NCBI GenBank assembly: GCA_018398815.1 | Contig: CM031602.1 | Location: 98,900,857-98,964,856 of the forward strand | Source of the DNA: Conus ventricosus | Taxonomy: Eukaryota > Mollusca > Gastropoda > Neogastropoda > Conidae | Reading direction: 5' to 3' | DNA: 64,000 bases | Part shown: in pieces, positions 48,601 through 61,216 of the stretch | Position numbering within the stretch: position 1 is the stretch's first letter | Layout: each line of letters starts with the position of its first letter | Position numbers and translations under genes: made by a program | Notes under the pieces: model-generated | What the model was told of the DNA's origin: nothing | The model's input: the letters and a program-made list of their open reading frames with translations, nothing else | The model's database searches: none

Positions 48601-48759
48601 TTCCAGCATGGGGGGGGCCTTTAAAGACTGCGGGGGAGGGAAAGGTTATTTTTGAAGTCAGAAAAAATGAGAAAGTGTTTGTGCTGGATAGCCCCGTTTG
48701 TAAAGGAAACAAAATTGTTGTAAAGCCTTTTGTGATCCTTTTCACCTGTATTTTGTGGA

Positions 48760-49885
48760 ACAACTTGAAAATTGGCTGGCTTTTTTGTGATAAGCGGGCA
48801 CCTGGAGACTGCCCATTGAACACTAAAAAACCTTTTACAATGGCCACTGTTGGTTGAGATATGCTGCACTCTTTGGGACGGGCCATTTACCACAAGCTTT
48901 TAATTCGGGGCCGTTTGAAATGCCCACACGGGGCCACTGCCCCACAGTGCCCAAACGTCTTTTGCTGTGTGATATGACACCCTGTGGCCCAATTTCCACT
49001 TTAAACAAAAAAAACCCCTATAAATTTCTCAGTTTTGATTTTTAAACACTTGTGGGGGAAGCCCACGGTAAACCAAATAGAACTTGGTAAATTCACGTGT
49101 GATAGGGAAACACTGTGGACAGGTCCCCCGGTGCCCCAATTGCTGTCCTTTCAAACAGTTTGATTTGACACACGTGGACAGGACCACGGGGGAACCACGC
49201 TTTTAAATTTTTCAGTGGAAAAGACACCCTTTTGACAGTTTCCCAAAGGGTTGCCCACTAGCTGTAAATTCAACAGTGTGAAAGCCCAAAATGGGGAGAC
49301 TGCCCAAACGGTAACAATAAGTCTTTCTACAGGGGAAAATATGACACACGGGGACAGTGTCCACGGGACAACAACCTATCATTCGCGTGTGATATGACCA
49401 CGGGTGGAGAAAGGCCCACGGTAAACCACTACTATCTTTCCCTCTTTTGGTTTTGGACCCCTGTGGACACTGTCCCGGGTGACCACAAGCTGTTTTTCTG
49501 CATTTTTTATATAACCCCAAGTGGACACTGCCACGGTGCCCACTAGCGGGGTCTTTTCTGCGTGTGATATGAACCCCGGGGCCACTGCCACTTTTAAAAC
49601 CAAGAGTTTTTTTTTTCTGCTTGGATTGACACACTGTGGCCACGTCCAGGGGTAAACCACTAGCTACCCTTCGGGCAGTAAAAATTTTCACACTTTTGGG
49701 GGCTGTCCCTACCACAACTGTCATTGTGGGGTTGTGATATGCCCACCCGGGACAGTGTCCGGTGACCATTTAAGTGCCCTTGGGGTTTTAAAATCCCCAA
49801 CGGGGGACAGGTCCACGGTGAAACCAAAGCGCGTTCCCCGTGGATTTGACACCCCGGGTGGGGGACGTCCCCCAGTACCAATAGC
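48760..49885. repeat. Degraded copy of the 57-bp minisatellite
   Basis: Same unit order as 38450-39571, with unit lengths disturbed by indels. Confidence 0.8.
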
Positions 49886-50084
49886 GTCTTTGTGCGGTTT
49901 TTGTTTTTTTAATTTTGGGGAACTTTTTTTTTAGGGGTCCTTGGCATTGAACGCCCTGTTTTTAATTTTTTGATTTTTTTGTTTTTTTGGAATTTCCCAA
50001 ATCAAGCAGGGGCTAGTCCCTACAAAAATTGGCCCCTTTTGGGTTCGGCATTCGGGAAATTTTTGAAAAATTTTTAAAACTTAC

Positions 50085-50768
50085 GTTACAGTTTTGGGGA
50101 AAAAACTGTTTAGATATGTCTTGTTTTAACTTAAAAAAACGATTGAGGAAGCCCACTTTTGTAGATATGTCTGTTTTGTTTTTTTCCTTTTAAAAAAATT
50201 GAGGCAGACCCCCGTTAGATTTTCCCCTGTGTTAAAATTTTCTTTTAAAAAATTGGGAAGCATTTTGGGGGGGGATATATCTGTGTTGTAAAAGTTACAA
50301 AATGAGGTAGATAATGTGTAGTTTCCCTGTTTTTGTAATTTACGTTAAAAATTTGGGGAAAGACACTTTGTAGAAAAGTCATTTTTGGTAACTTGTTAAA
50401 AAATTGAGGCAGCCCATTTGTAGTGTGTTTGTTGAAAACTGTGTTTGTAAGGTCTTGGGAATGTCCCTGTGAAAATTGCCATTGGAAGAGAAAGGTGGCA
50501 CTGAAATTGGTTGCATTCTTTTTAATAAGGGGGAAAGTGGATAAATGCATGAAAAATGCCCAAAGGCGTGGGCATGTGTCGGGTTTGGCTGCGCAGGGAC
50601 AGACAAAAATGACTTTTCCCTTTTTTCCCAGGGGTTTTGCCCTGATAGGTTTAATGAAAAAACCTTTAAAGGCAAGGGAGAAATTCTGGGTTGAAAAAGG
50701 GTTTTTTCCTTCAAAACTAAACTTCTGTTGTAAATTAAAATTTTAAACTTTTAAAAAAAACAAAAAAA

Positions 50769-50804
<36 letters not shown>
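50085..50804. repeat. Degraded copy of the 50-bp minisatellite, ending in G36
   Basis: Units are recognisable by 'tagatatgtct' from 50085 to about 50440. The G run at 50769-50804 corresponds to G23 at 40387-40409. Confidence 0.8.
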
Positions 50805-50805
<1 letters not shown>

Positions 50806-51299
50806 AAAGACAAATTTTGACCCAGATTTGTGTTTTTTTCTTTCCGTTTTTTTTTTTTTTTTTTTTAGGGAATTTTTCGGGTTTTGGTTATTCAGGACGA
50901 AACTGTTTCACCTTTAAAACATTAGTATCATTATAATTATTGAAATTATTTATTGTTTTTGGTAGTGAAATGATGATGGTGATTTTTATTATGCTGCGTC
51001 TAGCGGAACGGGGAACAAAAAGGGGATGTGTTTAAATGGGGTGAAAGGAAAGGGGGTTTGGGCAACCCCCTTTAAAAAAACTTGATGAGGAATTTTTGTG
51101 CCCAAGAAATTTAAAAAATGCAATTCTTTAAAAAAACCCCTTAAATAAAACATAAAAATTGAAAAAATCACACACCCCCCCCGGGGAAAACAGTCCCTTG
51201 TTAAAACCCTTTGGTTTGGTTTTGTAAATAAAACCCCCCAACAGGGGGGAAAAACAGTGCCATTGTCGTGGAAAAGCGTTTCGCCCCCCAACCCCTGGC

Positions 51300-54200
51300 A
51301 TGAAAACCCCAGAACAAAATGGGATGGGAAGACCCATCTAAAAGAGCGGGCCCGCGGCCACTGAAATCACAAATAAACTTCGGAAGCCCAAGGCCCGGGA
51401 AAATTTAAATCCACAGTGCCAAAAAAACCACGGCGGTTGGTTTGGGAGGGGGGGAATTTTGGCCCCAGGCCCCCCGATGCCAGGCGAGGGGAAACCCAAA
51501 ACCCCCAACGGGGCCAAAACAAACTAAAAGATTGGGAAAAACTGGTTTAAAAAAAGGGCCCAAAGACCGATGCACTGATGGGGAAAAGCCCCCGGGAAAC
51601 ACAAACTACCCACAAAGGGGAAAATTGTGTTCCCAAAATGTAGGGGACGCCTAAGGGGGGTAAAACTCCCCAAAGAAAAACCCCTCCAAAAAACCCCAGA
51701 CGCCAAAAAAATGGAAAAAGATCAAGCCCAAAAAAGGAAAAAAACCTCAAAAAGAAAATTTGAAAACCGAAACTCCCAGCGAAAAAAAAGGCGGGAAAAA
51801 AACCGGGGGAAAAAAACCTTTAAAAAGGAAAAACACAGCGCCCCCCCCCCCCAGAAAAGCGGAATCTGCGGGGAAAGGGGGGGAAAGAAAAAAAAGAAGA
51901 AGGGAAACAAGACGCTTCTTCAAGACCCCTTCCATTTTTTGGCCAGAAAAACTGTTTGGGCAAAAAACCCCCTGGGCCCCCCAAAAGGTGTGGAAAAAAG
52001 GGTTTTTGAAAAGATTGAGGAAAAACTTTATTCTGACTCACAGAGAAAAGCCCCATTTGACTTTCAAGGTCGGTGTGGCCAACCAACCCCCCTGGCAAAA
52101 CAAGGGCAACCCCAACGTTGGCGAAATAAAAAGGGTTGGTCGACAAAGCCAAGCCAAATCATCCCCGGGGAAAAAAAGGGAAATTCCCTTTCCCAGCTTA
52201 CAAAAAAAGTCCCAAGTGCGGATTTGGCCTCCCCCTGGCTGCTGCGATCGGCTTGGAAAAACCCAAAGAAAATCAGGGGGCCAGGGGAAAGAGGGCCCGA
52301 TGGGGTTAAAAATCCCCAAAAGCAAAACCAAGTGAAAATCGGGCCAGTTCACCCAAATTTAATCACACTGAACGTCAAAGGGGAAAACCCTTTTTCACCC
52401 CCCTGTAAAGGCTAAAGGGCTAAACCAATTCCTGATGGAAAAAAATTTACGGGGAAGGTCAGCCCAAAAAAAGGGTTTGGCCCCCCGGGTTTGGGCGGGC
52501 CCGTTTAAAAAACACGCCACAAAAATCGGGGACCAATAAAAAAAAAAGCAAAACACAAAAAGAGAGCCCTGGACGTAGTGGGGTTTTGATCGGGGAAAAC
52601 CCAAAAAGGAAACGTGCCCCATGAGATATACAGGTTGGTTTTGAATGAAACCATTGCCAAAGCCCCAAACCCCGCGACATGCTCAAAAGAAATTAAAAAG
52701 GTTTCTAAATGGGTTCTCTCCCCAAGGGTACCCCCCAACAAAGGGTCAATTTTAAATTGGGGCATTGCAATGGGCGTTAAATTCCCCCCGGAACTGTTCG
52801 TGTGGCAATGGAACTCTTCTTAAAAGCAGCAAACAAACAAACGCGGACAAAAAGACCTTGGCGAGGATACAAAAAGCCACCTCAAGGCCTTCATGGATGA
52901 AAACTACGGGATTTTAAACCAGAAAAGACAAAGCCCCCATGTGCTGGGGGGGGGCTGGACGACATGGTTCCCTTCATCCAGAAGGAAGATAAAACCCAAA
53001 AGGGAAATCACGGAGTCTCTATTTTGGGGAAAGGAAAAGGGCCCAAATTCTTTTGGCCCTTCAGTGTTCCAAAACCGGGGCCATTCCAAATCACAGAAAA
53101 AACCTTTTCAAGACCCGGGGAAGATGGTATAAAGGACACGCGGGAAAGACAAAAAAAGAGAAAAAAGAAAAAAAACAGATGGCAAAGAAGGCTTGGGGGC
53201 CCAAAGACCAGGGGTGGCCCCCCTGGCAAATAAAAAAGGCCCTGGTGTCGCTTTTCATGTTGTCCCAAAAACTCCAAGGGGCCTCGATGATAAACGACAC
53301 TGAAACCCGACAGTGGGGGGAAAAGGGGGAACCCAAAAAAATAAACCAAGTTCACAAGAAAAGGTTTGGTGTCCCCCCCGGAAATGCCCAACCCGGGGCC
53401 GGGGGGGTCGCCGGGAAAAGCTCAAACTACCAAAATAAAAAACCATCCGGAGGAAAAACAAAGCATGGAAGATCAAATTTTAAAAGAATGCTGGAGGCCC
53501 TCAGGAACAAGGTTTTTAAAAATGAAATTTCAACCCCCAGCTAAAAGACAGGCAAAAAAGGGAAAATTTTTAAAAGGGCGAGGGATTCGCAAAAGAAAAG
53601 TCTAAATAAAGAGAAAAAACCCAGGACACACAACCGACCAAAAAAAGGAAAAGGAAGGGGGGTTTGCCCAAAACCCGAATGGTGGAAAAAGGGAAAAAGG
53701 GAAAAATTAAAAAGAAAAACCCCTGTTTAAAAGGAGTTGAAAAAAAATGAAGCCCCAAAAAGACTCCAAAAGGCAGTCCAGCAGAGCCACCCAAGGGCAA
53801 GGGAAAAACGTGGGGGGAAATGCACCCCAAAGAAGTCAAAATTTGGAATAAATTTTGGCCCACTTTGGTTTTCTAGGGGTCAGCTTAAATTCTCAGATCT
53901 GAAATTTACCTTCTGCCCTCAAATCCCAACCCCTGGTGAAGTGGGGGAAAACAACGGTTCCCAAGCATCCCCCCTCTGCCCATAAAAACAAACAGTGGCA
54001 GTTCAAAAACCCTCATGTAAATTTAGCCCTGGCTCAAGGAAGGTACACAGGGGAAAAAAAACCCAAGGGCCAAAAAATTTGGAACAAGTAGCTGGGCTAG
54101 TACCAACACCAAAAAGGGAGAATCAGGACCCCAAAAAGCACCCCCCAAACTTTCTTCACGGCAGGGGGGCAGAAAATCATGGCCAAAAACCCCATTTCCA

Positions 54201-54400
54201 CTCGAAAAATGCGGGCCCAGGGGTTTTTTAATGCGGGGGTGGAATGGGGGGAAAAAGAAAATATGGGGAGGCCAACTGGCCTTTTGAACCCCCAAGAACA
54301 TAACCCCTGGGAATGGAAAGGGGGTAAAACCAAAAGATTAATCGGGAAAAGGGGGGGGCATGGAAAGCCCCAAAAATTTTAGTAAATTTTTCCCAACCCT
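51300..54400 (+). pseudogene. LINE-G reverse transcriptase in degraded consensus
   Basis: Continues beyond where the clean copy stops. Readable phrases, across changing frames, are 'LYSDSQRKAPFDFQG' (52035), 'ITLNVKGENPF' (52365, equivalent of the S-L-L-N-V-E-G-K block), 'VPHEIYRLVLNETI' (52615, after a broken 'DL' motif A) and 'GIAMG' (52765). Next come 'WQWN' for the following M-A-M-E block, 'AFMDE' (52889, catalytic box), 'LVSLFMLSQKLQG' (53240) and 'RFGVPPGNAQPGAGGVAGK' (53365). This order fits a LINE group with an 'LDLANAYG'-type motif A and an 'FMDD'-type catalytic box. The exact catalytic residues cannot be trusted in this consensus. Confidence 0.65.
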
Positions 54401-55500
54401 AAAATCAAAAAAAACGCTTCTTGATAAAGGAAAAACCGGGGGTTGGCCAAAGGGTTGAACGGGAAATTTGGAAAAGGGGGCTTAAATTTTTTAACAAAAA
54501 AATATCCCCTGTTCTGGGTTAACCGGCAAAAAAAGGAAAAAAGAGAAGGGGGGGGGCTTTTAACCCCAGGGCCCCCAAAGTCCTAAAAAAAACCCTTGGC
54601 AAAAAAAATTGGACCCCCTAGGGGGAATTTGTTGGGGGGGAACCCCCCTTCTTGCCCCCCTTTACAGTTTTTCTCTTTGGAAAAAAAAAGGGCTTTTGTT
54701 GGGCAAGGGAAAGGGAAAAAACCCCCCGGGAGCATTTTGGAAAAGGCCCAATTTTTTTGAACAAGAAAAGCGGGGCGGGGAAGGAAGGTTGGTTAACCCC
54801 TTGGATTTTTTGGTTCTTTTGGGGGTTTTAAAAAAAACCGGGGGAACTTTACCCCAAAATTTTTTTTTGGTTAAAAATTTTCCCTAAAAATTTAACAGGG
54901 GGCCCCCCCCCCCCCGTTGCCAAAAATTTTTTTGGTTTTAAAAAGGGGGCGAGTAATTTTTTAAAAGTAGAAAATTTTTTGAAAGCCAAGGGGGGGTCCA
55001 AAAAGGGTTTTAAAAATGGGTTTTCCCCCCCCCAACTTTCCTCCCCCCAAAGTTTTTTGGGGGAAAAAAAAAAAGGTTTTGGGTTGGCAAAAAGGGAAAC
55101 AATTCCCCAATTTTTCCTAAACCCCGGGTTGGCCCCCAACCTTTTTTTCCCCTTTAAAATTTTTTTTTTTCAAGGAGATTAGGCAAAAAAAAAACTTTCC
55201 CCTTAAAAGGGGTTTTTTCTTTTTATCTTTAACCCCAATTTCCTGCCCCCCCTTCCTCCCCCCCCCCCCCGGTTTGTTTCCTTTCCCCCCCTTTCCCCCC
55301 CCAAAAATGGATATTTTTTTAAAATTTCCCCCCACCCCCCCCTTCCCCCCCTTCCCTTTTTTGGACTTTTTTTCCCCCCCCCAAAACTCTTTCCTTCATT
55401 TCCCCCTTTTTTAAACCCCCCTTCCCCCCTTTCCCCCCTTCCCCCAATTTTTTTTTAATTTTTCCCTTTCCCCCCTTTAATTTTTCAAATTTTTTTAATT
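54401..55500. other. Very poor consensus, nothing identifiable
   Basis: Dominated by runs of G, A, C and T; I see no feature that I can support. Confidence 0.6.
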
Positions 55501-55624
55501 TTCTTTTTTTTAATTATGCCCCCTTCCCCCCATTCCCTTTTCTTTCCCCCCCTTTCCCCTTTTTCTTTCCCCTTACCCCCCTTTAAAATTTGTTTCTTTT
55601 TTTTTGTTTTTTTCTCTCCCCCTT

Positions 55625-55655
<31 letters not shown>

Positions 55656-56520
55656 TGTTTTTTTTTTTGCCCTCCTCACCCCCTCCCCCCCCCCCCCCCC
55701 CCCTTTCCTTTTCCCCCCCCCCCCCTTCCCCCTTAATCCGTTCCCCACCTTTTCCAAATTTCTCACCCCCCCCCTTCCCCTTTTTTTTATTTTTTTTTTC
55801 CCCCTTTTTTCCCCTTTCCTCCCTTTTTTCCCCTTTTTTTCCCACTTTTTCCCCCCTCCCCCCCTTCTCCCCTTTTTTTTCCCCCCCTTTTTTTCCCCCC
55901 TTTCTCCTTCTTTCATTTTTTTTCTTCCCTTTTAAATTTTTCTCTTCCCCCTTTTCCTTACCCCCCCTCTCCCCTCTTTCTACAACCCCCCCTTTTTTCC
56001 TTTTTTTTATCTTTTTTTTTTTTTCCTTATTCTTCTTTTAAAAATTGTCTTTTTTCCCCTTTTTAAAATTCCCCTTTTCCCCCCCTTCTCCCCTCTCTTC
56101 CCCTCACTCCCTCAATTCTCTCTCTCTCTCTTTCCTTTTCTCTTTTTTCCCCCTCTCTCTCCCCTCTCCCCTTTCTAACCACCTTTTTCCTCCCCTCTAC
56201 CCGTTCCCCTTAAAACCCCCCCTTCCCTCCAACCCCTTTTTTCTCCGGGTTTAACTTCTCCTCCCCCCACACCCAATCTTAAAACCCACCCCTTTTCCCC
56301 TCCTCCCCCTTCTCCTCTTTTCTCTCTCTCTCCCTTATCCTCACAAACTTTCCCAAAACATTTCCATCTACCAAACCCCCCTTTTTTTTCCTTTTCCCCT
56401 TTTCCCCCTCTAACCCCCCTCTCCTCTCCCCCACCCCTCCCCCCCCTCTTTTCCCCCCTTCCTCTCCTCTCCTCTCTAACTCACCTCTAATCCCCCCTTC
56501 CCCTCTCTCTATCTCTCAAA
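55501..56520. repeat. C/T-rich low-complexity tract, degraded (CT)n
   Basis: Almost pure C and T for about 1 kb with remnants of (CT)n near 56115 and 56320; probably a long CT microsatellite with smeared consensus. Confidence 0.75.
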
Positions 56521-56579
56521 ATTTTTTCCCCTCGGCGTTCAAAAACCCCAAAAGTTAATAACCCCCCTTCCAAAATCAA

Positions 56580-57960
56580 ATAAATTTGTGGGACCCAAAT
56601 AATTTAGCCCCTTTTTCCTTTACAATCCGATTCTACCCAAACCCCTTAAAAAGACACATAAAACACACCCCGAATTTTCAAGTTAAAGGAAAAAAAAAAC
56701 AAACTTTTTTAAAAAAACCCACCCCAATTGGTTTCCGATCTAATCCCCTCCCCCAAAACGCATTATAAACGAATTTGTGACTCATGGCTTTAAAAATAAA
56801 AAACCCAAAACAAAAAAGACGGGGGGTTGTTTTTCTTGACTTAAAAAGGTTTTTATCTTTTGATCATTCCATTTTTCTAAAAAAAAAAAACGTTTTAACT
56901 TGAACCAAAAAACCCCGACAATTTTTCAAAAAATTCCAACCCTACTTAAACGTTAGGAACCAAAATTTTGGGCGCTTAAGGGGAAAAACCCTCCCCCAAA
57001 AAGGATTTTTGTCAACAGGGAAATTTCCCACAGGGGCTTTAAAAAAAAAGGCCCCCCTACTTTTCTGATCTTCTTTCAATGTTTTCCCAAGTCCCGTATC
57101 AATGAAAAGGCCCCCGAAAGTTTTAAATTTTCTGAACTCGTCGCCCCAAAAACAAATGGTAGGGGATTCTACGACAATAGAAAATTCCTCCAGGAAAGTC
57201 AAACCCGACGTTCAGAATGGTTTTTTTCAAACTAAATTTGGCCCAAACCCCAGCCAAAACCAAATTTTTGTTTTAAAAATAACCCCCCAAAAACACCAGT
57301 TGCCCTCCCCCTTTTGCCTAAAACTTCGGGTTAAGGGCATTTTTAACGGCAGGAAGATGGAACCCGGTTTTTTAAAAGGGTTCCCCGATAAAATAAAGAA
57401 TTGAAATGGAAATTCCATCTAAATACGAAAAGCAAGGTAAACAAAAAAATTTTAATTTTAAAAATCTTTTTAAAACGCTACGCCAACAAAAAATTTGTGA
57501 AAAAAACCTTTCTTCAATCCCAACAAAAGGGCAAAAATTCTCCCAAAGACGTGCAGAAAAGCTACTCCATCCACTTTTTCAAAAACAACAGCCCAAAAAA
57601 ACAAAAAGCGCGAACATGCCCCCTAGAAAAGGCAATTGGTTTTCAAAAGGCAATCATTTATGTTTAAAACTTGACAGTTACAAAAGCCAAATTAAAAAAT
57701 CAATCCCCTTTTTTAAAAGATCAAACAGTTTTTGGCTCGTCAAAATCCCTTCTTCCCCAACCCCGAAAATGATCTATACAAAAAAAATTTTCTACTTACC
57801 CTTGGAAAAATTTGAAAACCCCCAACCCCCCCGAATCAACAAAACAGTATTTTAAAAAAATTTCAAGGAACTTTTGGGAAAAAACCCTATTTTATGCTCA
57901 GTAGCAAAAAACTATTTTTTTTAAAATAAATTACGTCCATTCGCAAATCTTCGTAAAACC
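56580..57960 (+). pseudogene. LINE-H: reverse transcriptase remnant, degraded consensus
   Basis: A plus-strand frame series has 'FLDLKKVF' (56840, motif A), 'RFNLNQKT' (56895), a motif B area near 57000 and 'DSTTIENSSRKVKPDVQN' (57165), the usual stretch after the catalytic box. It continues with 'LNPSKTK'-like text near 57250, then 'WKFHLNT' (57405) and 'VNKKI'. It resembles LINE-F and LINE-D in layout (L2/jockey-like) but is not a copy of either. It directly follows the CT tract. Confidence 0.5.
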
Positions 57961-58379
57961 ATATTTTTGGAAAATCGCCAAAAAAAAAAAAAAAAAAAAA
58001 ACCCCGTTTAAAACCCCTTTTCCCCTACCATCTGTCTACCATCCCTTTTCTCCCCCCCCCCAACCCCCAATTCTTTTTTTCCCCACCCCACTTTGACCTA
58101 CTCTCTCTCCCCTTTTAAATTTTTTGTTTTTTTTTTTTCCCCCTTGTAATTTTTCCTTTTGTTTTCCCATACCCCATCCTTTAATTTGCTTTTAAATTGA
58201 GCATTTTGTTTATTTTTGGGAAAATTTATTTTTCATTTTTCCCTATGTTTAATTGTCTGTATAAATGAAAAGTCCCGAAAAAAAATTGAATGCAAAAAAA
58301 GGAAAAGTTTTGTAAAAACCTGGGCTTTGGCCAAAAAAATCTTCACCCCTTGGGTATTTAAAGAAAAACAATCAATAAT
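57961..58379. other. Possible LINE-H 3' region, degraded
   Basis: T/C-rich DNA with 'ttgtctgtataaatgaaaag' near 58253; no clear tail or hairpin. Confidence 0.35.
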
Positions 58380-59120
58380 CAATTAACCTCCACCCCAACC
58401 CCCCACCCCACACACACACACACCAACAACACACACACCACACACACACACACACCACTCAAAACCAAAACACACACACACAAAAACACACAAAACACAC
58501 ACAAAAAAACCCCCACACACACACACAAAAAATAAACACACACCAAAACAGCCCACGGGGAATGTTTTATCAAGGTGTTCGACGTGGTCTAACCCCCCCC
58601 GTCCCCTCTCTCTTTTCCCCTCCCCCTTTTCCCCCTATTCCCCCTATCTCTCCCCACACACACCAAAAAACCCCCACCCCACCACACACCACACACACAC
58701 ACCCACACACACACATAACCACAGGGGAAGTTTTATCCCCCGTTGTTTCAGACGTGGTCAAAACACCCCCCCTCCTCCCTCTCTCTCCCTCCCCCACCCC
58801 TTTCTCCCCCTCTCCTCCCCTCCTCTCCCCTTCTCCCCTCTCAAACCCCAACAACACACCAACAACACCCCACAAAAAACACACACACACCCCCAACACA
58901 CACACAAAAACACTCAAAAGACCAGGGGGAAATTTTTTAAAATCTCCGTGTGTTCAACGTGGTCAAAAAAAAAGGCCCCCACCCCCTTCTCTTTTTCCCT
59001 CTCCCCCTCCCCCTCTTATTTTCCTCTCCCCCTCTCTCCCCTCTCTATTATCTCCCCCCTTATATCTCCCCCCTCTCTCTCTCTCCCCCCACACACACAC
59101 ACACAACACACAAAAATATG
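58380..59120. repeat. (CA)n and CT-rich blocks with a module repeated three times
   Basis: A module of the type 'cagacgtggtcaaaacaccc' recurs at about 58583, 58749 and 58957, each time between a CA tract and a C/T-rich tract, with a period of roughly 170-210 bp. Confidence 0.7.
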
Positions 59121-59215
59121 CATCAATAAACTTTTTTCCCACACCCTTCTTTTTTTGTTTTGGTTTACCCTGTTGCTTTAGTCCCTTTGATGGTCTTTTG
59201 GGCTTACCAAATTTA

Positions 59216-59335
59216 AAATGAAAATTTACATATAAAATAATTATATATATATTTATAATTTTAAAATATATAATTTAATATATAATAAAAATTTTTAATA
59301 TATTTAAATTTTATATATAAAAATTTTATACCCCA
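59216..59335. repeat. A/T-only tract, degraded (TA)n
   Basis: About 120 bp almost without G or C. Confidence 0.8.
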
Positions 59336-59379
59336 AGAACTGTCCCCCCGCACGGGGTCTTAAAAATTAAACTTTTTTA

Positions 59380-60475
59380 TTTCTCTTTTCCCCAAGAAAA
59401 TGTAGCTTTTTTTGTCTTTCATTTTTTTTCTTTTTGCTTTTAGGGGGCCCCTTTGGGTTTTTTTTTTTTTGTTAAAAACTCAACAAACATACTATGATAT
59501 TGCAACCACCCCTTTTCTGGGATAGCTTCTTTTTAAAAAATCCAAAAAGGCGAAAAGTAAAATTTACCACTTTCTGCGGTCCTGAGGAGAAAAAACCGGG
59601 TTTCGAAATTCGGTATATGCCCCGGGAGTTATGTGTTAGTGATTTCCTCCCAATTAGATTTAATGTAAAGGCCTTTTTAAAAGCATTTTTTAATTTTTCC
59701 ATCCACCCATTGAGCAAATTTGTTAGGCAGTTTAACACCACTGCAGATAGTGTTTTTCCCCCCTTATTTCTTCAATCAAGACATAAGAGAATTTTTTTTA
59801 ATTGCATTTCTTGCGTCATTGCAACACAAAAGTGCTCGAAGTTGCTGAATGGTGCTCGCACTAACCTTGGAATTTATTTGTTTTTTTTTGTAATTTGTCC
59901 TTGCGGATTCTTCAAGAACTGCCTCAGCACTTGTGTCGTAAAAAAATTATCTTTTTATTTTTCTACTTTTCAAAGAAAATGTACTTGTTTGCTCTTTCGA
60001 TTTTTTTTTTGCTTCTTAGGTGGCACGTTTGGTGTGTTTTTTTTTTGCTGGGTAGATTCTTCTTAAACCAAAAGGCAGAGAAGTCCAAATTACCACTTTC
60101 CGCGGTCACTGAGGAGAAACAACCGGTTTCGAAATAGGGGTATATGACAAGGAGTTATGTGTTAGTGAGTTTCCTCCCAATTGGAGATTATAAGCTTGCT
60201 GAAGGCTCATTTTAAGAAGCATTTTTTTATTTTCACCAAACCACCCACTTGAGCACATACTGTTGTTAGGCAGTATTAACTTTGCACTGCCCTATATGAA
60301 TGCTTATCTCCCCCTATTTCTCAATCTAAGACATAAGGCAAGCTTTGTTTATAATTGAACATTTTTGCAGTCATTGCAACACCAAGCTGCTCTGTAAGTT
60401 GCTGGAATGGTGCTCGGTACTTATCCTTTGAATTTATTAATTTTTTGTATCTATATTTATGTATGGTTACTTTCC
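59380..60475. repeat. Direct duplication of about 550 bp, degraded then clean
   Basis: 59395-59960 and 59975-60475 share the order 'aagaaaatgta', 'ttaccactttc(t/c)gcggtc', 'ggagttatgtgttagtga', 'gttgctg(g)aatggtgctcg'. The first copy shows the homopolymer smearing of the preceding region and the second does not. A second unmerged contig overlap is likely. Confidence 0.8.
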
Positions 60476-61216
60476 CTGTCAGCTGGCCTGTAACAGCGTG
60501 CATTGCAAAGGGCCAACTCCTGGTTCTTTTTTCCCACATGCAAGCTGCCTGTGATGCTTGCTTGCAGGGCCAACTGGATGGTTTCCTTTCTTGTAGCTAG
60601 GCTGTGACAGCTTGCATTGGAGGACCAACGTATGGTTTTTTTCCCCTGTCCCGCTAGGCCTGTACAGCTTGCATTTCAGGGCCCAAACTCATGGTTCCTT
60701 TCCCACATCCAGCTAGGCCTGTGTCAGCTTGCATTGCAAGGGTCAATCCATGGTCCTTTCCTGTCAGCTACCTTTAAAAGCTTGCATTGCAGGGCAACTC
60801 CCATGGTTTCCTTCCCACAGTCACCCAGGCCTGTGACAGCTTGCATTGCAGCAACATATTGGTTCCATTCCCTGTCAGCTAGGCCTGTGACGCTTGAAAC
60901 CGGGCCAACTCCATGGTTCCTTTCCACAGTCAGCTAGTCCTGTGACAGCTTGCATTGCAGGGCAAATGTATGGTTCCTTTCCTGTCAGCTAGGCCTGTGA
61001 CAGTTTGCATTGCAGGGCAACTCATTGGTTCCTTTCCCGTCAGTAGGCCGGTGACAGCTTACATGCAAGGGCCAACTCCGGGTTCCTTCCTGTCGCTAGG
61101 CCTGTGACAGTTGCATTGCGGCAATATGGTTCTTTCCCGTCAGCTAGGCCTGTGACAGCTTTCTTGGGGAAATTTTTGCAGGGGCCAACAAATCCATGGT
61201 TAAGTATCCTTTCCCT
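60476..61216. repeat. 57-bp minisatellite (second family), about 13 copies
   Basis: Units begin 'ctaggcctgtgacagcttgc' and contain 'atggttcctttcc'. Unrelated in sequence to the 57-bp array at 38.5 kb. It runs into the gap. Confidence 0.92.

Larger units (their letters stand above)
41596..52065. other. Degraded direct copy of 31530-41595 (probable false duplication)
   Basis: Landmarks repeat in the same order at an offset of about 10.1 to 10.4 kb: exon, LINE-D, LINE-E, AG blocks, LINE-F, right-arm outer segment, CA/GCAC tract, 57-bp and 50-bp minisatellites, G run (23 to 36), LINE-G start. Bases are replaced by their neighbours, giving runs of 3-8 identical bases even in coding parts, with frequent indels. 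This is what a poor, unpolished consensus looks like, not natural decay. I cannot align 46300-47350 well. Confidence 0.88.

Noticed and set aside
54401..56520. Novel proteins in 44-56 kb (Lys/Glu-rich, Phe/Pro-rich frames)
   Set aside because: Homopolymer-smeared consensus of microsatellites and LINEs; frames are artefacts.
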